Under the pieces are notes generated by a model. The model ran no database searches. It was not told where the DNA came from and saw only the letters and a program-made list of their open reading frames with translations. Below are positions 37,266-46,565 of a stretch of DNA of 64,000 bases, in pieces. The stretch is from positions 140,681 through 204,680 of the forward strand of contig NZ_DBMV01000045.1 of the NCBI RefSeq assembly GCF_002298975.1, in the 5' to 3' direction. The DNA comes from Ralstonia sp. UBA689 (GTDB taxonomy: Bacteria > Pseudomonadota > Gammaproteobacteria > Burkholderiales > Burkholderiaceae). The position numbers and the translations under genes are program-made. Position 1 is the first letter of the stretch. Each line of letters begins with the position of its first letter.

Positions 37266-37463
37266 GTCGAGACCCTCAACGAGGCACGGAGATACGTGCG
37301 TAATCGAATAACGCCAGGCCCGGGCTTGCGTTGACCAAACCGAGGGTTTGCCTGAAGACAAATGCTCCGGTGTTGATCATTCCGCAACAGTTGGCGCGGT
37401 TTGTGTGTCAGTTGTCGGCCGACCGGTCCCAGCATAGGCGAGATGACATGGCAGGGCGAGGTT

Positions 37464-38384
37464 TCAGGCAAAGCTGTCGACACCCTGCACAAGGCGCTGG
37501 GCCAAACGTGGCTGGCGCAATTGTTCAAGCCACCACTGAAGCGCGCGGCCCTCGCCATCGCCGCTGCGCCAGCCGACGTAGAGCACGTTCGGCTCGCGCG
37601 GGTCTGCCGTGCGTTTTTCCACCAGCTCGCCGCGCGCGAGCAGCGATGCCACGCGGTGCCTCGGCAACCAGCCAACGCCCAGGCCGTCTCGCTGTGCGAG
37701 CGTCTTGGCGCGCATGCTGGGTACGGCCAATGTCGGCTGTCCGCCGAGCATGCCGTAAGCGCGGCCTGCGGTTGAGCGCGCTGAGTCGGCCACCACCACG
37801 GCGCGATGCCGGGCGATTTCCTCGCGCGTAAGCGGCGCCTGGATGGTCGCCAGCGGGTGCCGTGGCGCCACGGCAAACACCCACTCCACCACGCCAAGCT
37901 CGAACCACCCCAGGTTGGGAATGGCCGGCGGCTCGTTGGTGGCGCCGATGACGAGATCCGCACGGCCGTCGCGCAGCGCTTCCCATGTGCCCGCCAGCAC
38001 CTCGTGCGTGATGCGCAGCGCCACGCCCGACTGCAGCGCATCAAACGCATGCATGGCTGGCATGAGCGATTCGAACTCCAGCAACTCGTCCGTCACGATC
38101 CACAGCCGGTCTTCCCAGCCGTTGGCGACCTGCCGCACGCGCTGCGTAACACGCGACACGTCCTGCGCCAGCCGCGCAGCCTCTGCGGTGAGGAGTTGCC
38201 CGGCACGCGTGAGCTGCAGCCGATAGCGACGCCGGTCAAACAGCAATGCATCGAAGCGTTGCTCCAGTTGCCGCGCCGCGTACGACACGGTCGATGGTGC
38301 CTTGCCCAGTTGTGCCGCCGCCCGCGACAGGCTGCCCGTCTGGCGAATGGCTTCCAGCAGGGCCAATTCTTCATTCGACAACAT
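37464..38384 (-). CDS. LysR family transcriptional regulator
   Basis: A 306-residue LysR-type regulator. The HTH is LLEAIRQTGSLSRAAAQLGK then APSTVSYAARQLEQ; the effector domain spans about 90-300. It is divergent from an SDR gene 112 bases away and likely controls it; GAACG-N7-CGTTC at 38398-38414 in the gap is a plausible operator. The start at 38384 is standard for the family; an apparent extension upstream overlaps the SDR gene on the other strand and is rejected. Confidence 0.91.
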   Translation of the reverse strand: MLSNEELALLEAIRQTGSLSRAAAQLGKAPSTVSYAARQLEQRFDALLFDRRRYRLQLTRAGQLLTAEAARLAQDVSRVTQRVRQVANGWEDRLWIVTDELLEFESLMPAMHAFDALQSGVALRITHEVLAGTWEALRDGRADLVIGATNEPPAIPNLGWFELGVVEWVFAVAPRHPLATIQAPLTREEIARHRAVVVADSARSTAGRAYGMLGGQPTLAVPSMRAKTLAQRDGLGVGWLPRHRVASLLARGELVEKRTADPREPNVLYVGWRSGDGEGRALQWWLEQLRQPRLAQRLVQGVDSFA

Positions 38385-38397
38385 GTGCAATTCCTTC

Positions 38398-38414
38398 GAA
38401 CGTGTCGATCGTTC
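38398..38414. promoter_or_regulatory. Candidate LysR operator (GAACG-N7-CGTTC)
   Basis: GAACG (38398-38402) and CGTTC (38410-38414) form an inverted repeat in the LysR/SDR intergenic region, 14 bases from the LysR start codon. Position and symmetry suit autoregulation together with control of the divergent SDR gene. Confidence 0.35.
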
Positions 38415-38496
38415 CGATCGTATGGCAAACCGCCAGCCCGCGTCCACACTGCAGTCACGCGATTGTTCAAGTTCAACTTTCCTACTGGAGGGCATC

Positions 38497-39246
38497 ATGA
38501 ATCGCTTCGAAGGCAAGACTGTTCTGGTCACTGGCGGCAACAGCGGTATCGGTTTGGCAGCCGCCCGGGCATTTGCGGAGGAAGGCGCACGTGTGGTCAT
38601 CACCGGCCGTGATGTAGCAGTGCTGGAAACGGCGCGCGCCACGCTGGGTAACAACGCCATCGCCATCCGCAATGAAACCGGCACCGCAGCCGCCGCGCGC
38701 GACCTGGCCCGCCAACTGACCGAAGCCGGTGTGCGGTTGGACGCAGTCTTTATCAACGCAGGCATGGCCCGGTTTGCATCGTTGGCTGAGGTGGACGAAG
38801 CCCTGTGGGACGCTACCTTCAACGCCAACGTGAAGGGTGCGTTTTTCCAGATCCAGGCGCTGCTGCCCATCCTCAACCCGGGCACGTCGATCGTGCTCAA
38901 TGGCTCGATCAACGCGCACATCGGCATGCCGAATTCGTCGGTGTATGCGGCGAGCAAGGCGGCGCTGATCTCGCTGGCGAAGACGCTGTCGGGTGAGCTG
39001 ATCGGCTCGGGCATCCGCGTGAACGTGGTCAGCCCCGGCCCTGTGGCGACGCCCCTGTACGGCAAGCTGGGCCTGGATGCCGACACGCTGGCCGCCACCG
39101 CCGCCCAGATTCAGGGCCAAGTGCCGCTGGGCCGCTTCGGACAGCCGGCCGAGATTGCCGCCACGGTGCTGCATCTGGCGGCGCCGGAATCGGCCTTCAT
39201 TGTCGGCGCGGAAATCATTGCCGATGGCGGCATGAGCCAACTGTAG
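38497..39246 (+). CDS. Short-chain dehydrogenase/reductase (SDR)
   Basis: A 249-residue classical SDR using NAD(P). Cofactor loop TGGNSGIG is at 12-19, the NAG motif at 87-89, and the catalytic set is S137, Y150 and K154 (YAASK). R38 after ITG suggests NADP preference. The C-terminal AAPESAFIVGAEIIADGG is standard. Substrate unknown; the pairing with a divergent LysR gene is common for stress- or xenobiotic-inducible oxidoreductases. A CTGGAGGGCATC ribosome site precedes the start. Confidence 0.93.
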   Translation: MNRFEGKTVLVTGGNSGIGLAAARAFAEEGARVVITGRDVAVLETARATLGNNAIAIRNETGTAAAARDLARQLTEAGVRLDAVFINAGMARFASLAEVDEALWDATFNANVKGAFFQIQALLPILNPGTSIVLNGSINAHIGMPNSSVYAASKAALISLAKTLSGELIGSGIRVNVVSPGPVATPLYGKLGLDADTLAATAAQIQGQVPLGRFGQPAEIAATVLHLAAPESAFIVGAEIIADGGMSQL

Positions 39247-39256
39247 AGATAGAGCG

Positions 39257-39288
39257 TTGACGAAATGTCAGCAATTGACGTATTGTCA
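39257..39288 (+). promoter_or_regulatory. Paired TGAC-N5-GTCA sites upstream of the DauR-like gene
   Basis: TGAC-GAAAT-GTCA (39258-39270) and TGAC-GTATT-GTCA (39276-39288) are two like palindromes with an 18-base period, ending six bases before the regulator start. TTGACG at 39257 may also be a -35 element. Two turns of DNA apart and overlapping the promoter, they look like operators, most simply for autorepression by the DauR-like protein. Confidence 0.6.
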
Positions 39289-39293
39289 GCGCC

Positions 39294-39938
39294 ATGACAC
39301 TCGCCGAAGAAAACCACCTCCTGCTGCGCGAAGGCCGCAAGATTGTCGAGGCGCTGGGCAAGACGCTCGCCCCGCTGGTGGAGGTCGTGCTGCATGACCT
39401 GACCGATCCCGACCATTCCGTCGTCGCTATCGCCAACAACCTTTCCGGCCGCCAGGTGGGCGACGCCGCTACCGAGATGGGCCTGGCGCGCGTGGCCGAT
39501 CCAGGCTTCCCGGAGGTCATCGAGAACTACGCCAACCGGTTTCCCGACGGGCGGCCGGCCAAGAGCACGTCCATCGGCCTGAAGAACAGCCACGGTGATT
39601 ACGTGGCTGCCATCTGCCTGAACATGGATGTGTCGATGCTGAGCGCCGTGACCGCTGGCCTCACGCAACTGACGCGTATTGATGTGGCCGCGCCGCCGGT
39701 GCCGGAATCCCTCACGTCGCGCCGCGTGGAAGACGTGCGCGCCGCGCTGGAACGCTTTGCCGCCGCGCGCAACACCACGCCCATGGCCCTGACGCTCGAC
39801 CAGCGCCGCGAGGCCATGCGCGAGCTGGCCGACAGCGGCCTGCTGAACTTGCGCCGCGCGCTGGCCGAAGTCGCGCAAACGCTGGGCGTGGCGCGCTCCA
39901 CCGTCTACACCTACCTTCCCGAAAACGCCTCAACCTGA
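39294..39938 (+). CDS. YheO/DauR-type PAS-domain transcriptional regulator
   Basis: A 214-residue regulator of the YheO/DauR family: an N-terminal PAS-like domain (LVEVVLHDLTDPDHSVVAIA near 27-46; STSIGLKNSHGDYVAAICLN) and a C-terminal HTH (RRALAEVAQTLGVARSTVYT). DauR represses D-arginine catabolism in Pseudomonas. Here it precedes a PLP-dependent ammonia-lyase and a RidA gene by eight bases and an overlap, so it probably regulates breakdown of a hydroxy- or D-amino acid. The palindromes upstream suggest autorepression. Confidence 0.88.
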   Translation: MTLAEENHLLLREGRKIVEALGKTLAPLVEVVLHDLTDPDHSVVAIANNLSGRQVGDAATEMGLARVADPGFPEVIENYANRFPDGRPAKSTSIGLKNSHGDYVAAICLNMDVSMLSAVTAGLTQLTRIDVAAPPVPESLTSRRVEDVRAALERFAAARNTTPMALTLDQRREAMRELADSGLLNLRRALAEVAQTLGVARSTVYTYLPENAST

Positions 39939-39945
39939 GCCCGCC

Positions 39946-40923
39946 ATGAGCCTGCCCATTTCCTACGACGACGTTGTTGCCGCGCACGCCCGCCTGCAAG
40001 GCGTCGCCCACAAGACGCCTGTGCTCACCTCCAGCACTGCCAACGCCATGACCGGCGCCGAGCTGTTCTTCAAGGCCGAGAGCTTCCAGCGCATGGGTGC
40101 GTTCAAGTTTCGCGGGGCGTACAACGCGCTGTCGCAGTTCACGCCGGAACAGCGCAAGGCCGGCGTGATCACGTTTTCGTCGGGCAACCATGCGCAGGCC
40201 ATCGCGCTGTCGGCCAAGCTGCTGGGCATGCGCGCGGTCATCGTCATGCCCAAGGACGCTCCCACGATCAAGGTGGAAGCCACGCGCGGCTACGGCGGCG
40301 AGGTGGTGTTCTACGACCGCTACACCGAAGACCGCGAGGCCATCGGCCGTAAGCTGGCCGAAGAGCACGGACTCACGCTGATCCCGCCGTATGACCATCC
40401 GCATGTGATGGCCGGGCAGGGCACGGCCGCCAAGGAACTGATCGAAGAAGCGGGGCCGCTCGACGTGCTGCTCACCCCGTTGGGCGGCGGCGGGTTGCTC
40501 TCGGGGTGTGCCACGGCGGCGCGCACGCTAAACCCGGCATGCAAGATCATCGGCGTGGAGCCCGTGGCCGGCAACGATGGACAGCAGAGCTTCCGCAAGG
40601 GCGAGATCGTCCATATCGATACGCCCAAGACGCTGGCCGACGGCGCGCAGACGCAGCATCTGGGCAACTACACGTTTGCCGTGATCCGCGCGCTGGTCGA
40701 CGACATCGTTACCGTGAGCGATGCGGAGTTGGTGCGCACCATGCAGTTCTTCGCCGGCCGCATGAAGATGGTCGTCGAACCGACCGGCTGTCTGGCCGCC
40801 GCCGCCGTGCTTAACAACAAGGTGGATGTGCGCGGCAAGCATGTCGGCATGGTGATCTCGGGCGGCAATGTGGATTTGCAGTTCTTCGCCAAGCTCGTGC
40901 TGGGTGAGGCAGTGAGCGCATGA
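39946..40923 (+). CDS. PLP-dependent ammonia-lyase (threo-3-hydroxyaspartate / serine-threonine dehydratase type)
   Basis: A 325-residue fold-type II PLP enzyme. The Schiff-base lysine is K54 in SFQRMGAFKFRGAYNAL, the substrate loop is SSGNHAQAIAL, and the phosphate loop is GGGGLLSG. There is no C-terminal ACT domain, so it is not the allosteric biosynthetic threonine deaminase; it resembles catabolic threo-3-hydroxyaspartate ammonia-lyases and serine racemases. It releases ammonia through an enamine/imine intermediate, which fits the RidA gene that overlaps its stop as ATGA. Confidence 0.91.
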   Translation: MSLPISYDDVVAAHARLQGVAHKTPVLTSSTANAMTGAELFFKAESFQRMGAFKFRGAYNALSQFTPEQRKAGVITFSSGNHAQAIALSAKLLGMRAVIVMPKDAPTIKVEATRGYGGEVVFYDRYTEDREAIGRKLAEEHGLTLIPPYDHPHVMAGQGTAAKELIEEAGPLDVLLTPLGGGGLLSGCATAARTLNPACKIIGVEPVAGNDGQQSFRKGEIVHIDTPKTLADGAQTQHLGNYTFAVIRALVDDIVTVSDAELVRTMQFFAGRMKMVVEPTGCLAAAAVLNNKVDVRGKHVGMVISGGNVDLQFFAKLVLGEAVSA

Positions 40924-41312
40924 GTGGCGCCCGCTACCTCAACGCGCCAGACCTGCGCCCGCCCGCCGGGCACTACTCGCACGCCGTCTGCGCCAACGGC
41001 TTCGTGTTCGTGGCCGGGCAAATTCCGGTCACGCCCACGGGCGAGAAGCTGGTCGACGCGCCGTTCGAGACGCAGGTGCGGCAGGTGCTGGCCAACATCG
41101 ACGCGGTGCTGGCCGCTGCTGGCACCAACCGCTCGCGTCTGGTGCAGGTGCGCGTGTACGTGACCGACATGGAAACGCACTGGCCCGCCTTCGACGCCCT
41201 CTACCGTGCGTGGATCGGCGAGTTACGGCCGGCCCGCGCCGTGGTGCCGGTGCCGACGCTGCATTACGGCCTGGCTGTGGAAGTGGAGGCGACCGCGCTG
41301 GCGGGCGTCTGA
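40920..41312 (+). CDS. RidA family reactive-imine deaminase
   Basis: A 130-residue YjgF/RidA-family protein. RidA hydrolyses reactive enamine/imine products of PLP lyases. Visible features are GHYSHAVCANGFVFVAGQIP at the start, the subunit-interface arginine region RLVQVRVYVTDM, and a closing GLAVEVEATAL. It is translationally coupled to the ammonia-lyase, so it most likely clears that enzyme's imine product. It is at the end of the DauR-like operon, convergent with fmdB. Confidence 0.93.
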   Translation: MSGARYLNAPDLRPPAGHYSHAVCANGFVFVAGQIPVTPTGEKLVDAPFETQVRQVLANIDAVLAAAGTNRSRLVQVRVYVTDMETHWPAFDALYRAWIGELRPARAVVPVPTLHYGLAVEVEATALAGV

Positions 41313-41314
41313 TG

Positions 41315-41614
41315 CTACACACCACAGATCGAGCAGTGCTTGCCGCCGCAGACATGCAGCACGCTGTTGCGGTGGCCCGAGCCGCTGGCAGAGCCCGGCC
41401 CGGTGACGGGCTTGCCTGCCAACTGCTCGTGTAGCGAACTGGGCTGCCAGCGGGCAACCGAGCGCAGGGCCACACGCCCGCCCGTTGGCATGGGGGCGGC
41501 AGGTGTCTCTTCGCCGCAATACGGGCAGGGCGTGGGCGCCCGCAGTTGCGCGGCGGGAATCAGGCGTTCAAAAATGCCCTCGCAAGCGGTACAGCGGATG
41601 TCATATAGCGGCAT
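41315..41614 (-). CDS. fmdB: FmdB-type zinc-ribbon protein
   Basis: A 99-residue protein with an N-terminal FmdB zinc ribbon: MPLYDIRCTACEGIFERLIP and PCPYCGEE, giving two CxxC pairs. The C-terminal tail VCGGKHCSICGV adds three more cysteines and could bind a second metal. FmdB was first described as a putative regulator of the formamidase operon of Methylophilus. Here it is the last gene of the urt-ami-fmd operon, 66 bases after fmdA. The start at 41614 gives the conserved MPLYD N-terminus. Confidence 0.9.
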   Translation of the reverse strand: MPLYDIRCTACEGIFERLIPAAQLRAPTPCPYCGEETPAAPMPTGGRVALRSVARWQPSSLHEQLAGKPVTGPGSASGSGHRNSVLHVCGGKHCSICGV

Positions 41615-41680
41615 GGATGGCTCCATTGATGTGCCGGCCCAGCGGTACACGCCGCGGCCGGCGCGCGTCAGTTATCGGCG

Positions 41681-42862
41681 TCAGGTTGGCTTGCGGCCCC
41701 AGTGCGACTTATCGTTCAGCATGCCTTTGGGGGTGATGTCCTGATCGAAGATCGCAGTGGGAATCGACACCGTGCACGCACAGTTCGGGATGTCCACGAT
41801 GCCGCCGATGCGGCCCTCCACCGGCGCAGCGGTCAGCAGCATGTAGGCCTGGCTGGCAGTGAAGCCGAAGTGAGTGAGGTAGTCGATGGCCTTCAGGCAT
41901 GCCTGCCGATAGGCGACGGTGGCATCCAGGTAGTAGTTCGTGCCGTTTTCCACGCTGATGCCCTCGAAGGTCAGCCACTGGTCGTAGCGTGGTTTGACCG
42001 GGCTGGGCATGAAGATGGGCGCGCTCAGGTTGTACTTGGCCATGCCGCCCTTGATGAGGTCGAAGCCGACGCGCGTGGCACCGTCCATTTCGATTGCGCC
42101 ACAGAAGCCGATCTCGCCATCGCCCTGTGAGAAATGCAGATCACCCATCGAGAAGCCGGCCCCCTTGACGTACACGGGAAAGAAAATGCGGGTGCCGATC
42201 GACAGATCCTTGATGTCGGTGTTGCCCCCGTGCTCGCGCGGCGGCACGGTGCGCGCGGCCTCGCCTGCCATGCGATCGAACTCGGCGCCGGACACGCCGC
42301 GCAGCACTGCGGTGCGCGGGTCTGGCGGCTGGGCCAGGCCCTTGGCGGCCAGCGGTGCCTCGCGGCGGTTCCATTCGTCCAGCAGTTCGCGGGAGGGCAG
42401 GCAGCCCATCAACCCCGGGTGCGTCAGGCCGGCCAGCCGGACACCGGGAATATGACGCGATGTGGCATAGACGCCTTTCAGGTCCCAGATGGCCTTGTCG
42501 GCATCGGGAAAATAATCCGCCAGGAAGCCGCCGCCGTTGGATTTCGCGAACACGCCCGAAAAACCAATCGGCGTGACGGGCTTGATGTCGAGCAGGTCCA
42601 CCACCAGCAGGTCGCCTGGCTCCGCACCTTCGATGTAGAAGGGACCGGTGAGTGGGTGCGCGCGCGTCAGGTCGACGTCGCGCACGTCGTCGACCTTGTC
42701 GTCGTCGCGAATCTGCGCGTCGAGAAAATCCAGCGATTCGATGATGATCTCTTCACCCGGTTTGACCTTGGACAGGAACGGGATGTCCGGATGCCAGCGG
42801 TTGTGGCCGAGTTCGGCCTGCTCTGCCAGCGGCTTGCCGGGCTGGATCTTGAAATGCTGCAT
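41681..42862 (-). CDS. fmdA: Formamidase (acetamidase/formamidase family)
   Basis: A 393-residue cytoplasmic enzyme that hydrolyses formamide, and perhaps other short amides, to ammonia and acid. It has the full FmdA_AmdA domain: HNRWHPDIPFLSKVKPGEEI near the start, THPGLMGCLPSRELL in the middle, DLHFSQGDGEIGFCGAIEMD with metal-site residues, and a C-terminal IPNCACTVSIPTAIFDQD. Length is typical. It follows amiE by 26 bases. With the transporter genes it lets the cell use amides as nitrogen source. Confidence 0.95.
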   Translation of the reverse strand: MQHFKIQPGKPLAEQAELGHNRWHPDIPFLSKVKPGEEIIIESLDFLDAQIRDDDKVDDVRDVDLTRAHPLTGPFYIEGAEPGDLLVVDLLDIKPVTPIGFSGVFAKSNGGGFLADYFPDADKAIWDLKGVYATSRHIPGVRLAGLTHPGLMGCLPSRELLDEWNRREAPLAAKGLAQPPDPRTAVLRGVSGAEFDRMAGEAARTVPPREHGGNTDIKDLSIGTRIFFPVYVKGAGFSMGDLHFSQGDGEIGFCGAIEMDGATRVGFDLIKGGMAKYNLSAPIFMPSPVKPRYDQWLTFEGISVENGTNYYLDATVAYRQACLKAIDYLTHFGFTASQAYMLLTAAPVEGRIGGIVDIPNCACTVSIPTAIFDQDITPKGMLNDKSHWGRKPT

Positions 42863-42888
42863 GGTGGTTTCTCCTCAGGGAAGTGGCG

Positions 42889-43911
42889 TCAGGCGTGGGG
42901 GATGCCATCGATGGGGCATTCGGGCGTGCCGGCGGTGCGGCGGGTGAGGGCCTCCACCTGCGCACGCGCGGCAGCCGGATCGTTCACCCAGGTCTTGTAG
43001 AAATCGAAGGGGCAGGCGGCCACGCCTTCGGGTGTTTCACCCGAGTTGATGGTGCCGGTGTAGCCGCGGTGCAGGAGCTTATAAAGATGGTTTTGCGATT
43101 GCAGATGCTTGCGCGCATCGCGGATCAGGCCGACCGACAACTCGGCGTACTGGATGCCCATCTCTTCGGTGCCGCATTCGCCCAGCGTGCGGCCGTCGAA
43201 TCCGACGATGGCCGAGTGCCCGAAATACGAATACACGCCGTCGAAGCCGGCCGCGTTGGCGACTGCCACGTAGACGTTGTTCATCCACGCCATGGCTTTG
43301 GACACCATCACTTGCTGCTCTTTGGCCGGATACATGTATCCCTGGCAGCGGACGATCAGCTCGGCGCCCTTCATCGCGCAGTCGCGCCAGATCTCGGGGT
43401 AGTTGCCGTCGTCGCAGATGATCAGGCTGATCTTCAGGCCCTTGGGCCCTTCCGATACGTAGGTGCAGCCACCGGGGTACCACCCTTCGATCGGGCACCA
43501 CGGCATGATCTTGCGGTACTTCTGCACGATTTCACCCTGATCGTTCATCAGGATGAGCGTGTTGTAGGGCGCCTTGTTGGGGTGGTCTTCATGACGCTCG
43601 CCGGTGAGCGAGAACACGCCCCACACCTTCGCCTCGCGGCATGCAGCGGCAAAGATGGCGGTCTCGTCGCCGGGGATCGTGGCTGCCGTCTCATACATCT
43701 CGGCGGCGTCGTACATGATCCCGTGCGTGGAGTATTCGGGAAACACCACGAGGTCCAGCCCGGGCAGCCCTTGCTTCATGCCGACCAGCATCCGGCCGAT
43801 GTTTCGCGCGTTCTCCAGCACCTCCGCTCGGGTGTGCAGGCGCGGCATCTTGTAGTTGACGACGGCCACGCCAACGCAGTCCTGGCTGCTCGAAATGTCC
43901 CCGTGACGCAT
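42889..43911 (-). CDS. amiE: Aliphatic amidase
   Basis: A 340-residue nitrilase-superfamily amidase that hydrolyses short aliphatic amides such as acetamide and propionamide. The catalytic triad is E59 ([10 protein letters not shown]), K134 ([10 protein letters not shown]) and C166 ([14 protein letters not shown]), at exactly the residue numbers of Pseudomonas Ami[12 protein letters not shown] and [20 protein letters not shown] support aliphatic amidase over the formamidase AmiF. It lies 26 bases after the transporter ATPase gene urtE. Confidence 0.95.
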   Translation of the reverse strand: MRHGDISSSQDCVGVAVVNYKMPRLHTRAEVLENARNIGRMLVGMKQGLPGLDLVVFPEYSTHGIMYDAAEMYETAATIPGDETAIFAAACREAKVWGVFSLTGERHEDHPNKAPYNTLILMNDQGEIVQKYRKIMPWCPIEGWYPGGCTYVSEGPKGLKISLIICDDGNYPEIWRDCAMKGAELIVRCQGYMYPAKEQQVMVSKAMAWMNNVYVAVANAAGFDGVYSYFGHSAIVGFDGRTLGECGTEEMGIQYAELSVGLIRDARKHLQSQNHLYKLLHRGYTGTINSGETPEGVAACPFDFYKTWVNDPAAARAQVEALTRRTAGTPECPIDGIPHA

Positions 43912-43937
43912 GGTTGCTCCTATGGTGTGAAGATGGG

Positions 43938-44627
43938 TCAGACCGAGAGGTATCGGCTGATGGTGGCGGCATCGACCTTGTCGCGCGTTTCTTCGTAGAC
44001 GAAGCGGCCTTTGTCGATGACGAGAAAGCGGTCGGCGATATCGAGGGTGAAGCTGAGTACCTGTTCCGACACGATGATGGTGAGCTGCCGGAGCTTGCGG
44101 ATCTCCTTCAGCGCCCGCGCGATGTCCTTGATGATCGACGGCTGGATGCCCTCGGTCGGCTCGTCCAGCAGCAGGACCTTCGGGTTGGTGGCCAGTGCGC
44201 GGGCAATGGCGAGCTGCTGTTGCTGGCCACCCGACAGGTTCCCGCTCTTGCGCCCGCGCATGTCGTACAGCACGGGGAACAGCGCATACAGTTCGTCTGG
44301 AACGCGCCCCCCGGCAGACGCCGGCAAGCCGGTCTGGATGTTCTCCAGCACGGTCATGCTCGAAAACATCATGCGACCCTGCGGCACGTAGGCAATACCG
44401 CGCGCCACGCGCTGAAAAGAAGGCAGGGCCGTCAGTTCCTGGCCGTCGATCGACACGCTGCCCGAGCGCGTCGGAAGAATGCCCATCAGGGTTTTGAACA
44501 GCGTGGTTTTTCCCATGCCGTTGCGGCCCATCACGGCCACAATCTCCTGCGGTGCCACCTGCAGGTTCAGGGCATGGAGCACCTGGCTCTGGCCGTATCC
44601 GGAAACGAGGTCGGTCACGTTGAACAT
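43938..44627 (-). CDS. urtE: Urea/short-chain amide ABC transporter ATP-binding protein UrtE
   Basis: A 229-residue ABC ATPase of the branched-chain-amino-acid (HAAT) family. Walker A is GRNGMGKTT (34-42), the signature is [15 protein letters not shown], Walker [11 protein letters not shown] with switch-region E, and the H-loop is replaced: the usual H reads IVSEQVLSF, which is typical of UrtE proteins. It forms the second ATPase of the UrtABCDE importer. It starts 15 bases after urtD and is followed by amiE. Confidence 0.94.
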   Translation of the reverse strand: MFNVTDLVSGYGQSQVLHALNLQVAPQEIVAVMGRNGMGKTTLFKTLMGILPTRSGSVSIDGQELTALPSFQRVARGIAYVPQGRMMFSSMTVLENIQTGLPASAGGRVPDELYALFPVLYDMRGRKSGNLSGGQQQQLAIARALATNPKVLLLDEPTEGIQPSIIKDIARALKEIRKLRQLTIIVSEQVLSFTLDIADRFLVIDKGRFVYEETRDKVDAATISRYLSV

Positions 44628-44642
44628 GTGCGGCTCCGGGGC

Positions 44643-45404
44643 TCAATGGCCCAGATAGACTTCAATGACTTTCGGGTCGGCCTGCACCGCATCCATGCTG
44701 CCCTCGGCCAGCACCTTGCCCTGGTGCAGCACGGTCACGCGGTGGGCGATGCTCTTGACGAACTCCATGTCGTGCTCGATGACGAGCACCGAGCGGCCCT
44801 GGCTGATGCGGCCGAGCAGTTCCGCGGTTTTCTCCCGCTCCGACACGCTCATGCCGGCAACGGGTTCATCCAGCATCACGAGTTCCGGCTCCTGCATGAG
44901 CAGCATGCCGATCTCCAGCCACTGCTTTTGCCCGTGCGAGAGCAGGTCTGCCTGCTGGTGCAGCAGGTCGTGCAGGAAGATGTCGCGGGCCACCGCTTCC
45001 ACGCGCTCCACCACGTCGGGCGTGCGGCGGAAAGCAAGCGCGCCGAGCACTTTGCGCCCGCGCGGGAATGACATCTCCAGGTTCTCGAACACCGTCAGGT
45101 TTTCGTAGATGGAGGGGGTCTGGAACTTGCGGCCGACACCCGAGCGCACGATGTCGTGCTCGCGCATCTTCGTCAGCTCCAGGTTGTTGAAGCGGATGCT
45201 GCCGGAGGTGGCGCGCGTCTTTCCGCAGATCAGGTCCAGCACCGTGGTCTTGCCGGCGCCGTTGGGGCCGATCACCACGCGCACTTCGTTGCGGTCTACG
45301 TACAGGTTCAGGCTGTCCACCGCCTTGAAGCCATCGAACGACACCGTCAGGTCTTCGATCGCCAGCACGGGCTTGGGCATTTCCACGCCGATCGGTTGGG
45401 TCAT
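44643..45404 (-). CDS. urtD: Urea/short-chain amide ABC transporter ATP-binding protein UrtD
   Basis: A 253-residue ABC ATPase. Walker [10 protein letters not shown] (about 46-54), signature [15 protein letters not shown], Walker [12 protein letters not shown] and H-loop VIEHDM are intact. The His in [12 protein letters not shown] is the UrtD-type signature. It starts 14 bases after the urtC stop with GGAGACC upstream. It pairs with UrtE on the UrtB/UrtC membrane channel. Confidence 0.95.
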   Translation of the reverse strand: MTQPIGVEMPKPVLAIEDLTVSFDGFKAVDSLNLYVDRNEVRVVIGPNGAGKTTVLDLICGKTRATSGSIRFNNLELTKMREHDIVRSGVGRKFQTPSIYENLTVFENLEMSFPRGRKVLGALAFRRTPDVVERVEAVARDIFLHDLLHQQADLLSHGQKQWLEIGMLLMQEPELVMLDEPVAGMSVSEREKTAELLGRISQGRSVLVIEHDMEFVKSIAHRVTVLHQGKVLAEGSMDAVQADPKVIEVYLGH

Positions 45405-45418
45405 GATGGTCTCCGGGT

Positions 45419-46555
45419 TTAACCTTGCGCGGTGGCGCCGGGCGCCGGTTTTGCCGCTGCGCGACGGCCTTGCAGCAGCCGTGCGATCCATTTGCGGCCG
45501 TGGCTGTCGTACAGGCCGGCCAGACCGTTGGGGAAGTACATGACCACCGCAATGAATAGGCCGCCCATCAGGAACAGCCACAGCTGCGGGAAGGACTCGG
45601 AGAAATACGTCTTGCCGAAATTGACCAGCAGCGTGCCGTAGACCGCGCCGAGCAGCGACAGGCGTCCGCCCACTGCGGCATAGATCACCATCTCGATCGA
45701 CGGAACGATGCCGACGAACGACGGCGACATGAAGCCCACCTGCAGCGTGAACATCGCCCCGCCGATGGCCGACATGGCCGCCGCCACGCAGAACACGAAC
45801 ACCTTGAAGCTGGCGACGTCGTAACCGGAGAAGCGCACGCGCTCTTCCTTGTCGCGCATCGCCATGAGCAGGCGGCCGAGTTTGGAACGCAGGATGAAGC
45901 GTCCGAGCACGATGCAGCCCACCAGCAGGCCGGCGGTCACGAAGTACAGGATCAGCTTGGCGGAGTCGGTGCGGATGTCCCAGCCGAGCAGCGTCTTCAG
46001 ATCGGTGATGCCGTTGACACCGCCCGTCCAGCCCTGCTGCCCGATGATGAGGATCGACAGGATCGCCGCGATGGCCTGCGTGACGATGGAGAAATACACG
46101 TCGCCCACGCGCCGCTTGAACATGGCGATGCCGATCAGCAACGCAAGCAGCGTGGGCACCAACACCACTGCGACCACCGCGAAGCCGAAGTGGCGGAACG
46201 GCTCCCAGAACAACGGCAGGGCGGTCAACTGGTTCCAGTCCATGAAGTCGGGAATGCCGGGAGTGGACTGGATCTTGGTGCTGACCGGGTCGGAGGCTTC
46301 CAGCTTGAGGAACATCGCCATGCAATAACCACCGAGCCCGAAGAACACGCCCTGGCCCAGGCTCAGGATGCCGCCGTAGCCCCAGCACAGCACCAGGCCG
46401 ACGGCCACGAAGGCATAGCTGAGGTATTTGCCGATCAGGTTCAGGCGGAACACGTCAAACGCCAGCGGCATGACGACGAAGATGACAGCGCAGAGTACGG
46501 CCAGGCCGAGCCAGTCGCGCTTGCGCTCTAGCCATGAATGAAGCGTGGGGTTCAT
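45419..46555 (-). CDS. urtC: Urea/short-chain amide ABC transporter permease UrtC
   Basis: A 378-residue inner-membrane permease of the LivM type. It has about ten hydrophobic segments, LSLGQGVFFGLGGYCMAMFL near residue 64 and the family-typical GWTGGVNGITDLKTLLGWDI insertion seen in UrtC proteins. The C-terminal tail is basic and Ala-rich. It starts 10 bases after urtB. Confidence 0.94.
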   Translation of the reverse strand: MNPTLHSWLERKRDWLGLAVLCAVIFVVMPLAFDVFRLNLIGKYLSYAFVAVGLVLCWGYGGILSLGQGVFFGLGGYCMAMFLKLEASDPVSTKIQSTPGIPDFMDWNQLTALPLFWEPFRHFGFAVVAVVLVPTLLALLIGIAMFKRRVGDVYFSIVTQAIAAILSILIIGQQGWTGGVNGITDLKTLLGWDIRTDSAKLILYFVTAGLLVGCIVLGRFILRSKLGRLLMAMRDKEERVRFSGYDVASFKVFVFCVAAAMSAIGGAMFTLQVGFMSPSFVGIVPSIEMVIYAAVGGRLSLLGAVYGTLLVNFGKTYFSESFPQLWLFLMGGLFIAVVMYFPNGLAGLYDSHGRKWIARLLQGRRAAAKPAPGATAQG

Positions 46556-46565
46556 GTCGGACTCC

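Noticed and set aside
37464..39098. 544-residue extension of the LysR regulator
   Set aside because: The extension is antisense to the SDR gene; the normal LysR N-terminus is at 38384.
42889..44646. Apparent fusion of an ABC-region frame with the amidase
   Set aside because: The upstream part is urtE read out of frame; the amidase starts at 43911 with numbering equal to AmiE.
44643..46388. Apparent fusion of a permease-region frame with UrtD
   Set aside because: The upstream part is UrtC read in a wrong frame; UrtD starts at 45404 with its own ribosome site.
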